Shown: piece after piece, positions 31,346 to 41,976 of the stretch
Numbering within the stretch: position 1 is the first letter of the stretch
How the letters are laid out: the number at the start of each line of letters is the position of its first letter
From: Piezodorus guildinii
Taxonomy: Eukaryota > Arthropoda > Insecta > Hemiptera > Pentatomidae
DNA: 64,000 nt
Assembly: GCA_023052935.1 (NCBI GenBank)
Contig: CM041294.1
Location: 20,546,635 to 20,610,634 of the forward strand
Reading direction: 5' to 3'
Program-made: the position numbers and the translations under genes
The notes under the pieces: model-generated
The model's database searches: none
Seen by the model: the letters and a program-made list of their open reading frames with translations, nothing else
What the model was told of the DNA's origin: nothing

Positions 31346-32209
31346 ATATGAGTTATTATGGATTAAAATGTCTGCACTTTCATATTTTAATCAGTAGTCA
31401 ATGAAACTCTTGCGAACGTACAGAAGTTATTTTAAATACTTTCTATTAGTTGTGTAACGTTCCTCCTATGTTTTTCTTATAACAGCAGATCATAGAGTAG
31501 AATATTTCTTATATTTGTTGCAATACGTAACCGCTGAACTGAGGAAATCGTAAAGCCCACTTTACAGGTTTCGCAGAAAGTTGGAGAAACTACGCAATAA
31601 CACGAAACAAGTAAGAGGCTGTTAAAGCTAAGCTATGGTGACGATGTGGGTCTTCCCTAACAATGTGGTTTTGATGGTGCCAACCCTCCGAAGGTACTTA
31701 GCCCTTCCAGCTTGTTCAATACACTTGGATGCGATGACCTCGTCCCAACGTTTAGTGAGTTATCCTCATTCAAACAATAAGACTGACTAATACAAAGCTT
31801 TTTATTTAATTTTTTTTTTTTTAATTAAACGATATATTTTAAATAAATATAATTTAAAAAAAAACAATAACATTTAACAAAAGAAAATAACGCCTAGAAT
31901 TGTGGCAGCTGTACTCTATCGGAAATCGTAATTGAGATGTTGATTTGCAAAAGATAGTACCTTATGTCCATCTTAAACAATTTCACTGAAAGATCACAAG
32001 TCCTCTTTTATTATATTATTTAACTAACTTCATTTATTCATTTCTCATAAAAAAGTATATTTTTTTCTTTACTATATTAATGTTTTGTTTTTTCAGTGTC
32101 GCGACAGGCAGTGTAGCCCCTAACACTCGCGTTATCAAATATAATACCTCTATAATAAGTTATAAAATGAAATGTTTAATCATAATTTAGGACGAAACTA
32201 AATACGTAA
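31346..32209. other. AT-rich DNA, no firm assignment
   Basis: A short less AT-rich piece at about 31620-31770 gives minus-strand residues 'KRWDEVIASKCIEQAGRAKY' without stops for ~40 codons; I do not recognise the family. Confidence 0.35.
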
Positions 32210-33025
32210 TTAATAATAATAATAATAATAATAATAATGGGCTTAGCGAACCCGAAGGTTCGATGCCGATACCATCAAATTCCGCCTACACAGACTCGTC
32301 CAATGTTCACCAATCAAGCCCAAGTCTCGAGATCAGCCTTAAAGTAATCCTCCCATCGACGCTTCGGCCTACCTTTCTCGGAATTCGCTCCTCACCGAGC
32401 CCAACAACTTTACTCGCCCATTTGAGTCTCCTCGATGCAATCAGCTCAATTATATTCACTGGATACAAGTTCCGCAATTCGGCGTTGTGCAACTTTCTAA
32501 ACTCCCCAGTGGCCTCATCTCTCTTCGGACCAAATATTTTACGCAATACCTTATTTTCGAAGACCTTAAGCCGTTGTTCATCCTTCAAAGTAAGCGGCCA
32601 CGTTTCACATCCGTAAAGAACCGTTCGAAGAATAAGAGTTTTATAAATTATAACCTTTAAGTTTTTAGATAGAAGCCGCGAACTAAGTAACTTAGTAACT
32701 GAATAATAACACGCATTCCCCACCTTTAACCGGGACTTTATTTCTTCCTGGATTTCATTTTTTCTAGTTATAATTGAGCCTAAATACTTGAATTTCTCTA
32801 CATGTTCAAAAGTATGCTCTGATACATCAATATCACCAAAATCGCCACCGCTTCTGCTACTAATCATATATTTCGTCTTATCGGTATTTAATTCGAGTCC
32901 TATTTCTTTACCGGTTTTTATTAACAGACTTGTATTTAGTTGTATGGTTTCCGTGTCTTCACCTAGCAGTACCAGATCATCGGCATATCCCAAAACCGGA
33001 ATCTTGTCACCTACCACATACATTT
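32210..33025 (-). pseudogene. RTE-like LINE RT C-terminal half, (ATT)n-tailed
   Basis: The minus ORF 33023-32307 (238 codons) starts at 'GYADDLVLLGEDTETIQLN' (catalytic YADD), then 'KTGKEIGLELNTDKTKYMIS', 'KFKYLGSIITRKNEIQEEIK', 'LYGCETWPLTLKDEQRLK', 'IFGPKRDEATGEFRKLHNAE', 'RLKWASKVVGLGEERIPRKV'. The frame stays open but the 5' half of the RT and the endonuclease are absent. The 3' end at 32210-32238 is an (ATT)n microsatellite tail, as in the sister copy at 24862-25585, fitting RTE-like LINEs that end in short repeats rather than poly-A. Confidence 0.82.
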
Positions 33026-33119
33026 AGAAAATAATATCATTTGTAATCGAGTTCATTGGATAAAATTACATAGAATATTTAGATAACGCTGAATGATGAG
33101 AATACAGAAATGTCAAAAT

Positions 33120-33950
33120 ATCAATTTCGTAAAATACGTTGATATCAGCTTGTTATTTTCAAAATAGTGGCCATATTTTTTAAGACAGAGAAAAATATAT
33201 TAATGTTTTTACTAAAATACCGCAAATAATTATGAAAGGAAAAGAAAGATGGAAATTTTTACCTATAAATACGAACAAAACTTAGCTATTTTTCAAGATA
33301 GAGATACATATGTAGAGTTTTAGAATCAGTTTAGTGCTATTAAATAAATTACAAAAAAAAAATTAAATAATTAAAATGTTAATTATTTATACCCTTGCTA
33401 CTCCGTCATGTTCGAGGATAGAGAAAAAATGTATTGGTGTTTTTTAACCAAAAACAGCGAATAATTATAAAATAGAGAAATCAGAAAAGAAAAAAATTGA
33501 AATTTTTACCTCTAAATACACCTATAACTCAGTTATTTTTTTAAGATAAAGATGAATATGTAAATTGTTTTAGAATGAGTAAAGTGCGATGAACAGAAAT
33601 ATCAAAAACAAAAAAGGAAGATGGAAATCTTACTTATACATACGCTTGTAACTTTGTCATTTTCTAGGATAGAGAAGAAAAATATTGGAGATTTTTAACT
33701 AGAAACCGCAAACAATTAATAAATAAATAGAAAAAAAATAGATATTTTACCTATAAATACGCGCATAACTCAGTTATTTAAAAATAACTGACCCTCATGC
33801 ATTCAACCCATAAATACAGCCCATAACTCAGTACAAATGAATAAATATATGTATAGAGTTTTAGAATCAGAAAAGCACTATGAATAAAAAAAAAAAATAT
33901 ATAAAATTGAAATATTGCCTTTATATAGAAATAACTGTATTCCCAAACAG
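33120..33950. repeat. Diverged tandem repeats, unit about 235-250 bp
   Basis: Three to four units can be traced from recurring blocks: 'gagaaaaatatattaatgtt' near 33187, 'gagaaaaaatgtattggtgt' near 33421 and 'gagaagaaaaatattggaga' near 33671. Each is followed by 'accgcaaataatt'-like and then 'acctataaatacg..cataactcagttattt'-like blocks (near 33261, 33511, 33632, 33751). Units are AT-rich and differ by many substitutions. No coding. Confidence 0.6.
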
Positions 33951-34553
33951 TTTATAAATTAAATTTCTTCAAAATGAAGAAAGAATCATTGAAATTGGTT
34001 AAGAACTAGCAAAGATATAGCATTTTGAATTTCGTCAGGGTGATACACTATTTCCTTTGAACTATTTATTGGTTTTCATATTAGTAGATATCCTGTTAAC
34101 AGTTATTTGGAAATAATAAACCATTCCATAAAAATCTGCAGTTTTTTTTTTAATATTATTATTATTCGGAGGACGACGATAGGTATGGAAAGATCTACAT
34201 CCCCTTCCATTGTGATTCCATTTGGCGTAGGATTCAGTGCCTCCTAAGATGAAAGGAAGAACCGTCTTTTGCAACACAACAAGTCCTTTCATTAAATTAG
34301 AGCCGAGATTAGATGAGCCCCTCGAACAAAGGCTACTACAGAAAGACTCTCCTCTACCTCAGCATAGAGGGAATGAACTTGAATAATTAAATTATTTAAA
34401 ATGTCTCTTCTATCAGATTCACTTTGCCACGTCGGATTTTCTTTCTAATTTCCCTTTACTGAATTGTTAATATCAGTTTTTATATTTATAAAAATTAATG
34501 ATTTTTTTTTTCGTTGGTTTTTTTCCACTTCATAGAATCTAATATTTATTTTT
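33951..34553. other. Intergenic DNA, nothing recognised
   Basis: A 76-codon minus-strand ORF (34062-34292) covers a moderately GC-containing stretch but shows no recognisable domain. Confidence 0.35.
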
Positions 34554-35395
34554 ACTTTCACTTACTATATATAGTAAGGGAAAGTATTGCGATCGTGAAA
34601 ATTTTCGAATTCCAGTTTTCAACGGAAATACACATTTTAGGGTCCCCTGAGACAAAATAACCAAGTCCCACAAAAAGGTCTGTGTGTGGTAACTCTCGGG
34701 CGGAAACGGTAAGTCCTATGAAACTGAAATTTCCTATTTAAGAAAAATATACGCCCGAAGACGTTACAAAACCTTTTTCATCAAAATGAGCTAACCAGAA
34801 GAGCCACTTTACACCATGCATTTTGCACCTTTTTTCGATTTTCTCAGAAACGGTTCTGACGATTTTGATTAAACTCACTATATCGATGTAAACTTTAATG
34901 GGCTTTGATATGATTTGGGTTTCATTCGGATTAAAATGGTCTGACAGGGCTTATATTTTAATCCTTAAAACTTTAATACTTTAATTTTGTCGATTATATA
35001 AAAATAACTATATTATCTTGTTACCACTGATGAAAACAGAAAAATATATAAATTGAATGAATTTGATACCCAACTAAAGGAGAAAACAGAAAACATATTT
35101 TTTTAATGCAATTTTTGAACATAAGAGCAGTAATATACATGTATGATATACCGTTGGAAAGCTAAAGATTTTAGAAAAAATATTATCTTATACTCATGCT
35201 TTTAAAAGTTAATAGAGAGTGATGAAAAGAAGATAAAACTAACTGATTATTTTAGATAATAAAATAATAAATTTATTAATAAAGCACATGTTTCTATATA
35301 AATTCAATTTAATTAATTCTTTAATAGTTTCACGTATTTTTATCTCTGACTGTATTTGAAAATTCATGATAAAGTCGTGTGTTGCCCGCACCAGA
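34554..35395 (-). repeat. N1 repeat, copy D (full length)
   Basis: One of three full-length copies, about 842 bp. The left end (N1 3' end) is the palindrome 'actttcacttac...' through 'gtaagggaaagt' at 34554-34584. The right end is 'gtcgtgtgttgcccgcacca' at 35374-35393. No ORF. Used as reference for the family. Confidence 0.88.
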
Positions 35396-35620
35396 TTTTT
35401 ATCTTTTATTTCGTTTTATAAACTGTTCGAATGAAATAAAATTCCATAATATATCGGAAAATACATTATTTTATTTTAATTATCACATATACTGTTTATT
35501 ATAGTATCTTAATGAGCATTTTATATCTTTCCTTTAGAGGTAGGGATGGTGTTTTAGGGTGATAAATGACGAGATTATTACGCCCGTTCTTCCCTTTAGA
35601 GAATGCTAAATAAAATAAAT
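35396..35620. other. AT-rich spacer
   Basis: Nothing recognised. Confidence 0.4.
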
Positions 35621-36805
35621 CATTATTTCGGTACCATATACCATCAATTCGGTTTTCGCAAGTCACATTCAACCACACATAAATTACACAGAGTTACTGA
35701 CTTTATTGCAGGAGCACTAGAAAAAATAGCAATACGCAACTGGGGTATTTTTGGATATTGCCCAAGCGTTTGATAAACTCTGGCAAGAGGGGCTTCTCTT
35801 TAAACTTAAGAACGTACTACCTTACACTTATAAACCTTCGATAGGTTTTTCTCTGTTCGGCAGGGCTCAGAAACTTCTTCAATCCGACCAGTCTTGGCAG
35901 GAGTACCGCAAGGATCGATACTTGCTCCGCTCCTATACATTGTATACACAAATGACACACCAACTCACCCCACCGCATTGATTGCTACTTACGCGGACGA
36001 TACTGCAATTCTAACATCAAACGGCGATCCCATACTCGCCTCACTGACCCTACAAAATCATTTAATGCTACTACAAAATTCAATCTTTGGAAAATTCGTT
36101 TAAACCACGACAAATCAAAACAAGTAACGTTTACACTACGACAAAACACATGCCCACCAATTTTTATCTACAACAACCAAATTCCTCAGACAAACTCTGT
36201 ACATTACCTAGGACTGACACTCGATTGAAGGATGACTTGGGGCCCACATGTCAAGATGAAAAGACAGACTCTCAACCACCGACTGAAAATACTATACTCT
36301 CTTTTTTCAAAATCATCAAATCTAAAAATTAGACAGAAACTGAATACATACACATGCCTTCTTAAGCCAATATGAACTTACGCTTCATAGATTTTTGGTT
36401 CAGCCAAAGACTCACATACAAAAACTGTAATCATTTCAATCCAAAATTTTAAGTCTCATAACGACAGCTCCTTGGTACGTAAACAACAGAACCCTACATA
36501 CGGACTTACAGCAACCAACAGTTAACCAACATATACGAACACTATTCTCGTTTTCACATTAAACTTAACGGACACGGCAATAGACTGATTAACGACATGT
36601 CAGTAGCTGAAATGCCAGTCAGAAGAAGGCTAAAACGAAGCTGGATGAGGGACCTCCTCAGCTAGATTAAAGCCTTGGAAGGGGTGCTGCTGGGCACTTT
36701 ACTTCCCCATACCTATCATGTCTGATCTTACTTTTGTCTAACACATTTGCTGATTGTCAGGCATCTTCTGATAGGTGTAAATAAAGACAACAAGAGAAAA
36801 AAAAA
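35621..36805 (+). pseudogene. Jockey-D ORF2 C-terminal half, decayed
   Basis: + strand pieces in shifting frames: 'HQFGFRKSHST', 'DIAQAFDKLWQEGLLFKLKN', 'AGVPQGSILAPLLYIVYTND' (35894 on), 'TYADDTAILTSNGDP' (YADD), 'QVTFTLRQNTCPP'-like codons, and 'TTAPWYVNNRTLHTDLQ'. The terminal 'RRRLKRSWMRDLL' survives with one change. The 3' UTR ends 'aagagaaaaaaaaat' at about 36803. There are several frameshifts, and the 5' end falls in the RT fingers. Closest in the window to Jockey-A by residue pattern, but distinct. Confidence 0.85.
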
Positions 36806-37064
36806 TAATAGTATAAAGTCTAATTCATTGCAATAAATAAAAAGCAAAACAAAAAAAATCTTACTTTCCTGACATGACTGTGGTGACCTAATATGGATTC
36901 ATGAAATTGTTTTTTTTTTAATATATATAGTACTCATACATATGAGTTTAAAAATTAAATCCCCGAACATCAAGAAAAATATATTAATTTTGAATGATAA
37001 TCAATCAATGACTCTTAAAAACTACTAATCGTTATTTACATAATAAAAAAAAAAGGGAGTCTGC
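36806..37064. other. AT-rich spacer
   Basis: Nothing recognised. Confidence 0.4.
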
Positions 37065-38135
37065 CGTCAGGCATTGTGGAGTGAAGAAGTGTCTAAAGTT
37101 TCCCAGTTTCAAGCCATTTTTAAATAGTTTAGGTTTAGTTTATCCGCATATAAAGTGTTTGTAGTGATCCAGTTATAGTAGTGCTTGTTCTATCTGAGGT
37201 TAGCTAAGCAAAGAAATATTTGATATATAATAGAAATAAAATTATAATATAATGCTAATGAAGTATTATTAGAAAGCCTGCTTAAAGGGATACCTACGTC
37301 ATAGGTGCACTCTGTTACAGGAGAGTCACATTGTCTATTGCTACTGCTAACTATATAGCCTTACCCAACAGCTGTTAAACTTTGGTTTTGTTTTCGTTCT
37401 CACTATCTACTACTGTTAGGAATATCTCATACTCTTTAAGGTTACATATTACTTAAAGAAATTTTACTACTTTATGAAAATTTAAATATGGAAGAAAAAT
37501 TAACACAAGTGATCTCAAACTTCCAAATTTCAGTTGCATCAAATGCTGAGCTGATGTCAGGGGAAATTAAACATGTCAAAGAAAGCCTATTAAATACTGA
37601 AAAAAAAGATAGATGATATTAAGTGCCTAACTGAACAGTTCAAAAAAGATATTAATAAGGTCCAGTAAATATTAAAGCAAACAGATCAGAAGTGTAGCTA
37701 TTTTCATCAAATGCTATCTGAAAAATACGAGTTCTTAAGAAGGGAAAGATATATTATTCTATTTAAAACTAAAAGTCAATCAGATGATACAGAAGAGGAT
37801 CTCATATTACTGGTATTGAAAGTTTTCAGAGATATTTTGAAAACAGAAGTTCATACCAACGACATTCACTTAGTTAAAACACTAGGCAAAAATTCAAATA
37901 TGAGACCAATTTTTGTAAAACTTTCTACTTTAAGGATCAAACTTCGAATACTTAAAGCATCGAAACTGTTAAAAGGGACAAGTATAATTTTATCACAAGA
38001 CTACAGTGAAGTCAGATCAAAAAGAAAAATTCTCTTACCTTATCTCAAGCAGGCTAAAACTCAAAATATGCGTGCATTTCTAATACACGACAAGTTGAAA
38101 ATAAATGGCACTTTTTTACGGTGGAAACCATAGAT
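37065..38135 (+). pseudogene. LINE 5' UTR and ORF1 relic (coiled-coil/RNA-binding ORF1 type)
   Basis: After ~420 bp of apparent 5' leader, ATG at 37488 opens 'MEEKLTQVISNFQISVASNA' and 'ELMSGEIKHVKESLLNTEKK', a likely coiled coil. A frameshift in an A-run (near 37605), a stop, and then an open stretch 37711-38133 follow: 'RRERYIILF', 'VHTNDIHLVKTLGKNSNMRP', 'IFVKLSTLRIKLRILKASKL', 'LKGTSIILSQDYSEVR', 'KRKILLPYLKQAK'. The order R.RNI.IFG.....D......LG......RP..VKF.....K..IL....LKGT.I...ED resembles ORF1 of many arthropod LINEs. ORF2 is missing; the sequence runs directly into an inverted Jockey ORF1 fragment. Confidence 0.6.
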
Positions 38136-38175
38136 AAATATGAAAAAAAGCTGGAATCAATTTATCGACAAAATC

Positions 38176-38608
38176 GTAACTTTTGGTATGACCATACGCC
38201 TGACAATTGTGACACTGAACAATTTCACTCCTTGTGTAAGGTTTTTCGACTTTTACACTTGTATAGTACAGTCTTTTTAAATCATAAACTTTTTCTACCC
38301 CTGACAATGGTTCCAAGTCAACGAAGAATAGAGGAAGTTGAACTCTATCTTTTATGATATTAGTGACTTGTCGCACTTTGTAGCCCATCTCCATAAGTTC
38401 TTCTTTGATAGCGTCAACTGGTGTTGAAGGGTGTAGATTTCTGATCACAACTCTAAGAGCTCTCTCATGGCGTAGCTGAGTATCAGTTAGATATTTCACT
38501 ATTGTTCTATATGACTCGGCGGTGGTCGGTGATATTTTGGTGTCATCAATTATACAGTAGTAGCTGGTGGAGTCGGTAATCTTACTTAATATTAAAGATA
38601 ATTTCAAT
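38176..38608 (-). pseudogene. Jockey-B-like ORF1 fragment
   Basis: Minus-strand residues 'KITDSTSYYCI', 'TKISPTTAESYRTIVKYLT', 'RNLHPSTPVDAIKEELMEMG', 'LPLFFVDLEP' and 'CHNCQAYGHTKSY' parallel Jockey-B ORF1 residues ~115-260. The fragment ends within the first zinc knuckle, and a seven-residue gap removes the 'KADFHTY' part. It is truncated at both ends and butts against an N1 copy at 38609. Confidence 0.85.
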
Positions 38609-38890
38609 TTACATCAATTTAGCTAGTTTAATCAATGTCGTTAGAGCCGATTTTGATAAAATGCACAGTGTAAAGTTGCACTTCCTGTCAGCCGATTTTT
38701 GTGAAAAAAAAAGTTGAAAATTATAGTTGTCTCAATATGAAATTTTGGTTTTCAATAATTTTCGTTTTTGTGGTGCTCGACATATTCGACACACACGGAC
38801 ACACATACCTTTTTAAGGGACATGGTTATTTGGACTAGAACTTTTAAATGTTCACGAACGCTTACTATATATTTTATAGTAATAGAATGT
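38609..38890 (+). repeat. N1 repeat, copy H (3' part)
   Basis: Forward orientation, from 'acatcaatttagctagttta' through 'tttttaagggacatggttat' to 'cgcttactatatattttata', the N1 terminal palindrome region. It is diverged and internally shortened. Confidence 0.65.
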
Positions 38891-39029
38891 TCCCGCACGT
38901 ACCTTTCTGATCTTGCTACCGGAACTGTCTTAACCAAAATCATATTTATACAAAAATGTGAATTCGTTACTAAAATATACTCTTACTGCATAGTAACAAG
39001 TTTTTGTTTTTCATATTATACCATTCCAG

Positions 39030-39250
39030 TCCCGCTGTCCTCCCAAACTCCACCGGAAGGACCTCATTTCCTAAGAAAACAAATACAAGAAGTGATTGAA
39101 AACAATACAAGTCGGCATTCTATCCCATTAAAGCAAGGATCCAAAGAATATAAAGCAGATATAAAAATTGATGAGAGCGAGCCCTATGTTTATGAATATT
39201 TCACGAGGGGGAACTTGGGGAGGGCAGAGAAAATAACACGGCTTGAATGA
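39030..39250 (+). CDS. Candidate further exon of the macroglobulin gene (MG-domain-like), possibly broken
   Basis: A good acceptor (pyrimidine-rich, 'ccattccag', AG at 39028-39029) precedes an open frame: 'PLSSQTPPEGPHFLRKQIQE', 'SIPLKQGSKEYKADIKID', 'EPYVYEYFTRGNLGRAEKI'. The last part resembles the macroglobulin strand pattern 'Y.V..RGN+..A..'. It starts in phase 1, so it cannot join the exon at 23546 (phase 0) directly; exons would have to lie between. The frame meets TGA at 39248, ~24 bp before a possible donor at 39273 and just before a poly-A run, so it may be a terminal exon, an alternative end or a decayed exon. Base composition is richer than the neighbourhood. Confidence 0.4.
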
Positions 39251-39642
39251 AAAAAAAAAAGGCTGGAATCAGGTGAAATATGTTCTGGGATATTTTTTTC
39301 GAGTACTTCATCAAAACACTTCTTGCGAATACTTCGTATTTATTAAACATAAACAAATATTATTTTCAAAAAAATAAAACTAACCGACCATTATTCTGCT
39401 TCACAGTCATACCTTAATCACAGAAAAAATTTTGTATGGGTAATCTGTATTGTATACGTAAGATAATAGAAAATATGTATCGATTTATGACATAGAATTT
39501 ACTAAAACATTAGTCTCACGTCTTGATTTTCTTAATTTTATTTTATATATATATATACACACAAGAATTTAATTCATCGACCCTACAGGGCACTGAGTTA
39601 GCCTGAGTGGTGTGCCGGTGCTCAATGAAATTATTTGTGTTG

Positions 39643-39690
39643 AAAAGGATCCTAGTTACAAACGTAGACGGAGGATCGAAACGTTAAATA
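39643..39690 (+). ncRNA. Hammerhead-like motif, weak
   Basis: TTGAAAA followed by GGATCC, paired with GGATC over a loop, then GAAAC and GTT. The layout is the same as the motif at 5656-5693, with the same non-consensus 5' core. Weak stem I. Confidence 0.3.
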
Positions 39691-39745
39691 AGAAAATTAA
39701 AAAGGAGTGATAATTTAACGACCTATAACCCGAATCATTTCAAAT

Positions 39746-39749
<4 letters not shown>

Positions 39750-39822
<73 letters not shown>
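39750..39822. repeat. (TA)n microsatellite
   Basis: Alternating TA with one TT interruption. Confidence 0.95.
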
Positions 39823-39826
<4 letters not shown>

Positions 39827-40262
39827 TAAAGGTAGGGGGAAAATCTTACATAGACGATGTGTGACATTACAAGCCCACAACAGTGTGAGATTCTTACTCT
39901 CTAAAAAAACACCTCCCTGTTCGCCTTCACCACCCACGGAACTGCCGTCAGGCATTACTTCGCGGGGGGCAGTATGGCTATGTGCCTACTTCAGTAATGG
40001 ACATCTTTATATAATTCAACTTACAAGCCTTACCTGGCCGCTTCTTTCGCGCTCTTGAGATCTCAGCTTCTTTCCGACTAGCGCTGCATATTCTATCACA
40101 GCATTCCAGTTTTCCTCTTTAGTCATCTTTAGGTTGACCAAGTTTTCTGGAACAGCCTTCTCTCCAAGAATGCTGTCTAGTTCATCCTTTTCTTTAGCGA
40201 AAATTGGGCAATGATAGAATGGATGCTCCACTGTTTGATCCTGAGACAGGCAACTTGGACAC
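39823..40262 (-). pseudogene. R1-like LINE ORF2 C-terminus and 3' UTR
   Basis: Minus strand: 'SCPSCLSQDQTVEHPFYHCP' and 'NLVNLKMTKEENWNAVIEYA' end at a stop near 40016, followed by a UTR with 'ccccgcgaagtaatgcctga' and 'agagagtaagaatctcacac'. The C..C....T.EH..F.CP zinc finger followed by 'ENLV..M......W.AV..Y' and this UTR type are typical of R1-clade LINEs. Only the extreme 3' end remains, trapped between two (TA)n tracts. Confidence 0.6.
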
Positions 40263-40264
40263 GA

Positions 40265-40267
<3 letters not shown>

Positions 40268-40314
<47 letters not shown>

Positions 40315-40351
40315 ATATATTTGTGTGTGTGTGTGTGGGGGGGTGTGTGTG
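40268..40351. repeat. Compound (TA)n/(GT)n microsatellite
   Basis: TA repeats to 40320, then GT repeats with a G7 run. Confidence 0.95.
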
Positions 40352-40382
40352 AACAGGTACTTTGCCGCCCTTTTCTCCCCAC

Positions 40383-40545
40383 ATACCTAAACCTATCTCG
40401 GATTCATTTAAGATGATCCTAGCTATCCTACGATCACCCCCTTTTAAAAAGTGATTCAGCTCACCAAACTCCCCGGTTAATCTGTCAAGGTCGGATATGG
40501 CTTTCCTCAGATTTTGGGCGGTTGTGGTTTGAACTTTTATCCATT
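40383..40545 (-). pseudogene. Unidentified coding-like stretch
   Basis: The minus strand is open for ~54 codons: 'VQTTTAQNLRKAISDLDRLT', 'GEFGELNHFLKGGDRRIARI', 'ILNESEIGLGMW'. Sequence complexity and a balanced amino-acid mix suggest real protein coding. It continues in frame into the microsatellite and then the R1-like tail, so it may be LINE sequence interrupted by repeat expansion. I do not recognise the domain. Confidence 0.35.
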
Positions 40546-41400
40546 ACAGCGTCGTTCTGTGCGTTTGCGCCAACGAAACTTCCAGTAGTGGCTGGATTTC
40601 AGCTGCCGCCGCACAGTGGACCAAATTACCAATTAAGTTGGACAAAAGTCAAGTTAAAAGTTTGGAATTTTCCAGTGCTTCACCGTTTTATTATTAGTTG
40701 GTAAGACCATTAATACTATATTTTCCGGCATACCGGAATGTTTATAAATAAATAGTAAATTAATGAATTATTCCTGTTCGCACAAGTGCCTAATAACCGG
40801 CAACGGGATTATCTTTATTCGATGGTCATTTATTGTGTTCTAGGTGCATTTAGAGCAAAGTCTTTTTGCTTTTATTTAACATTGGACATTGCTCAAACAG
40901 GTAAGACATTATATTTCCAAACTAGTTATTGAATATAAATTTGTAATCTCACCTGTAGAGTTAATTAGCAATTTGTAAATTTTTGTCCTTATTCAATAAC
41001 GAAAAACTATATAACCCCCAAGTTACCCCAAGTATTTGTTTTACGAATTCTTCTAGTTTTTAGATATTACAAAACATTTCTGCGATTAATTGCGTTTTGG
41101 GTGATTCATAATTTTTTTCATACACAACACTCCGAATCAAATGTTTTACAATCTATAATTTCAAGCATTTCCTAAATCATATAAAATACATCTATTAGCA
41201 GATTTTAGCAACGCCTAGCCATAATTAGATTTTTTGTATTATTTTTCCCGTATTCTGGGACTTCAAACGTAAAATATAGGAGAGTTTTAGATTTTAGCTA
41301 ATAAATTTGATGTTTGACCACTGTGCGCTCGCCAATCGTGTCAAAAAATTAATTAGTTTTTTTATTTGTTTCTTGTAATTTTTTAAAATATTTTTTCCGT
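40546..41400. other. AT-rich DNA, nothing assigned
   Basis: No supportable gene. If the BEL/Pao remnant just downstream is real, this could be its decayed internal region. Confidence 0.35.
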
Positions 41401-41872
41401 AACCTGGGACCCCAAATGGTGAATATAGACAAGTTTCAGAATTTTGTTCACCTAAATCGGTCATATTGCCCACTGTTCGCCGCCGGTGCTAGTCCAGTTG
41501 GTGGTACGTTCAGAACTGCCGGGTTCAATACTCCTTTTTCCACCATGATCACTATTTTGAAAAAAATAATGGAGAAAGCGAAAATAAGAGAAAAAAAAAT
41601 AAATAGAAATAAAAAATGGAGATTTCCAGACGCGGAGAATGATAATAAAAAAAATAAATTCACTGTCTATAGTTCCCGGGTTTCGGCACCACTTATGAGC
41701 TGTCCAACATAAAACTTTTAAAAAATAACAAAAAGGGGCACAATAATAACTCACTTGATGACTAGTTAAGCACTAACTTTATTGGTCTTCTAATCCTCTA
41801 TACATACATTTCCAATGTTTACAAGAGGTGGTTTGGAATTAAGGCTGATAGTGTACCTTATCAGTCCTTAAC
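41400..41872 (-). mobile_element. BEL/Pao-type LTR retrotransposon remnant: LTR, primer-binding site, leader
   Basis: On the minus strand TGGTGCCGAAACCCGGGA (41674-41691) is the tRNA primer-binding site typical of BEL/Pao elements. About 180 bp on its upstream side (41695-41872) behaves as an LTR, with an AATAAA signal on the minus strand at about 41780-41786. The LTR adjoins a (TA)n tract. The leader extends to ~41465, where an ATG opens a ~50-codon frame without recognisable Gag. No protease, RT or integrase is left. Confidence 0.5.
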
Positions 41873-41886
41873 TATATATATGTATA

Positions 41887-41939
<53 letters not shown>
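41872..41939. repeat. (TA)n microsatellite
   Basis: TA/TG repeats. Confidence 0.95.
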
Positions 41940-41942
<3 letters not shown>

Positions 41943-41976
41943 ATGTAGGCAAAAAGTATCTGGAATCAGTATGAGA

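Noticed and set aside
34554..35395. N1 as a Helitron (starts TC, ends near a hairpin)
   Set aside because: No CTRR end follows the hairpin; the hairpin is AT-rich and ends with the inverted copy of an inner 5' motif; no empty site is available to fix the termini.
40204..40416. ORFs with Tyr-Ile repeats
   Set aside because: They are translations of a (TA)n microsatellite; likewise at 46936, 48598, 60207 and 60240.
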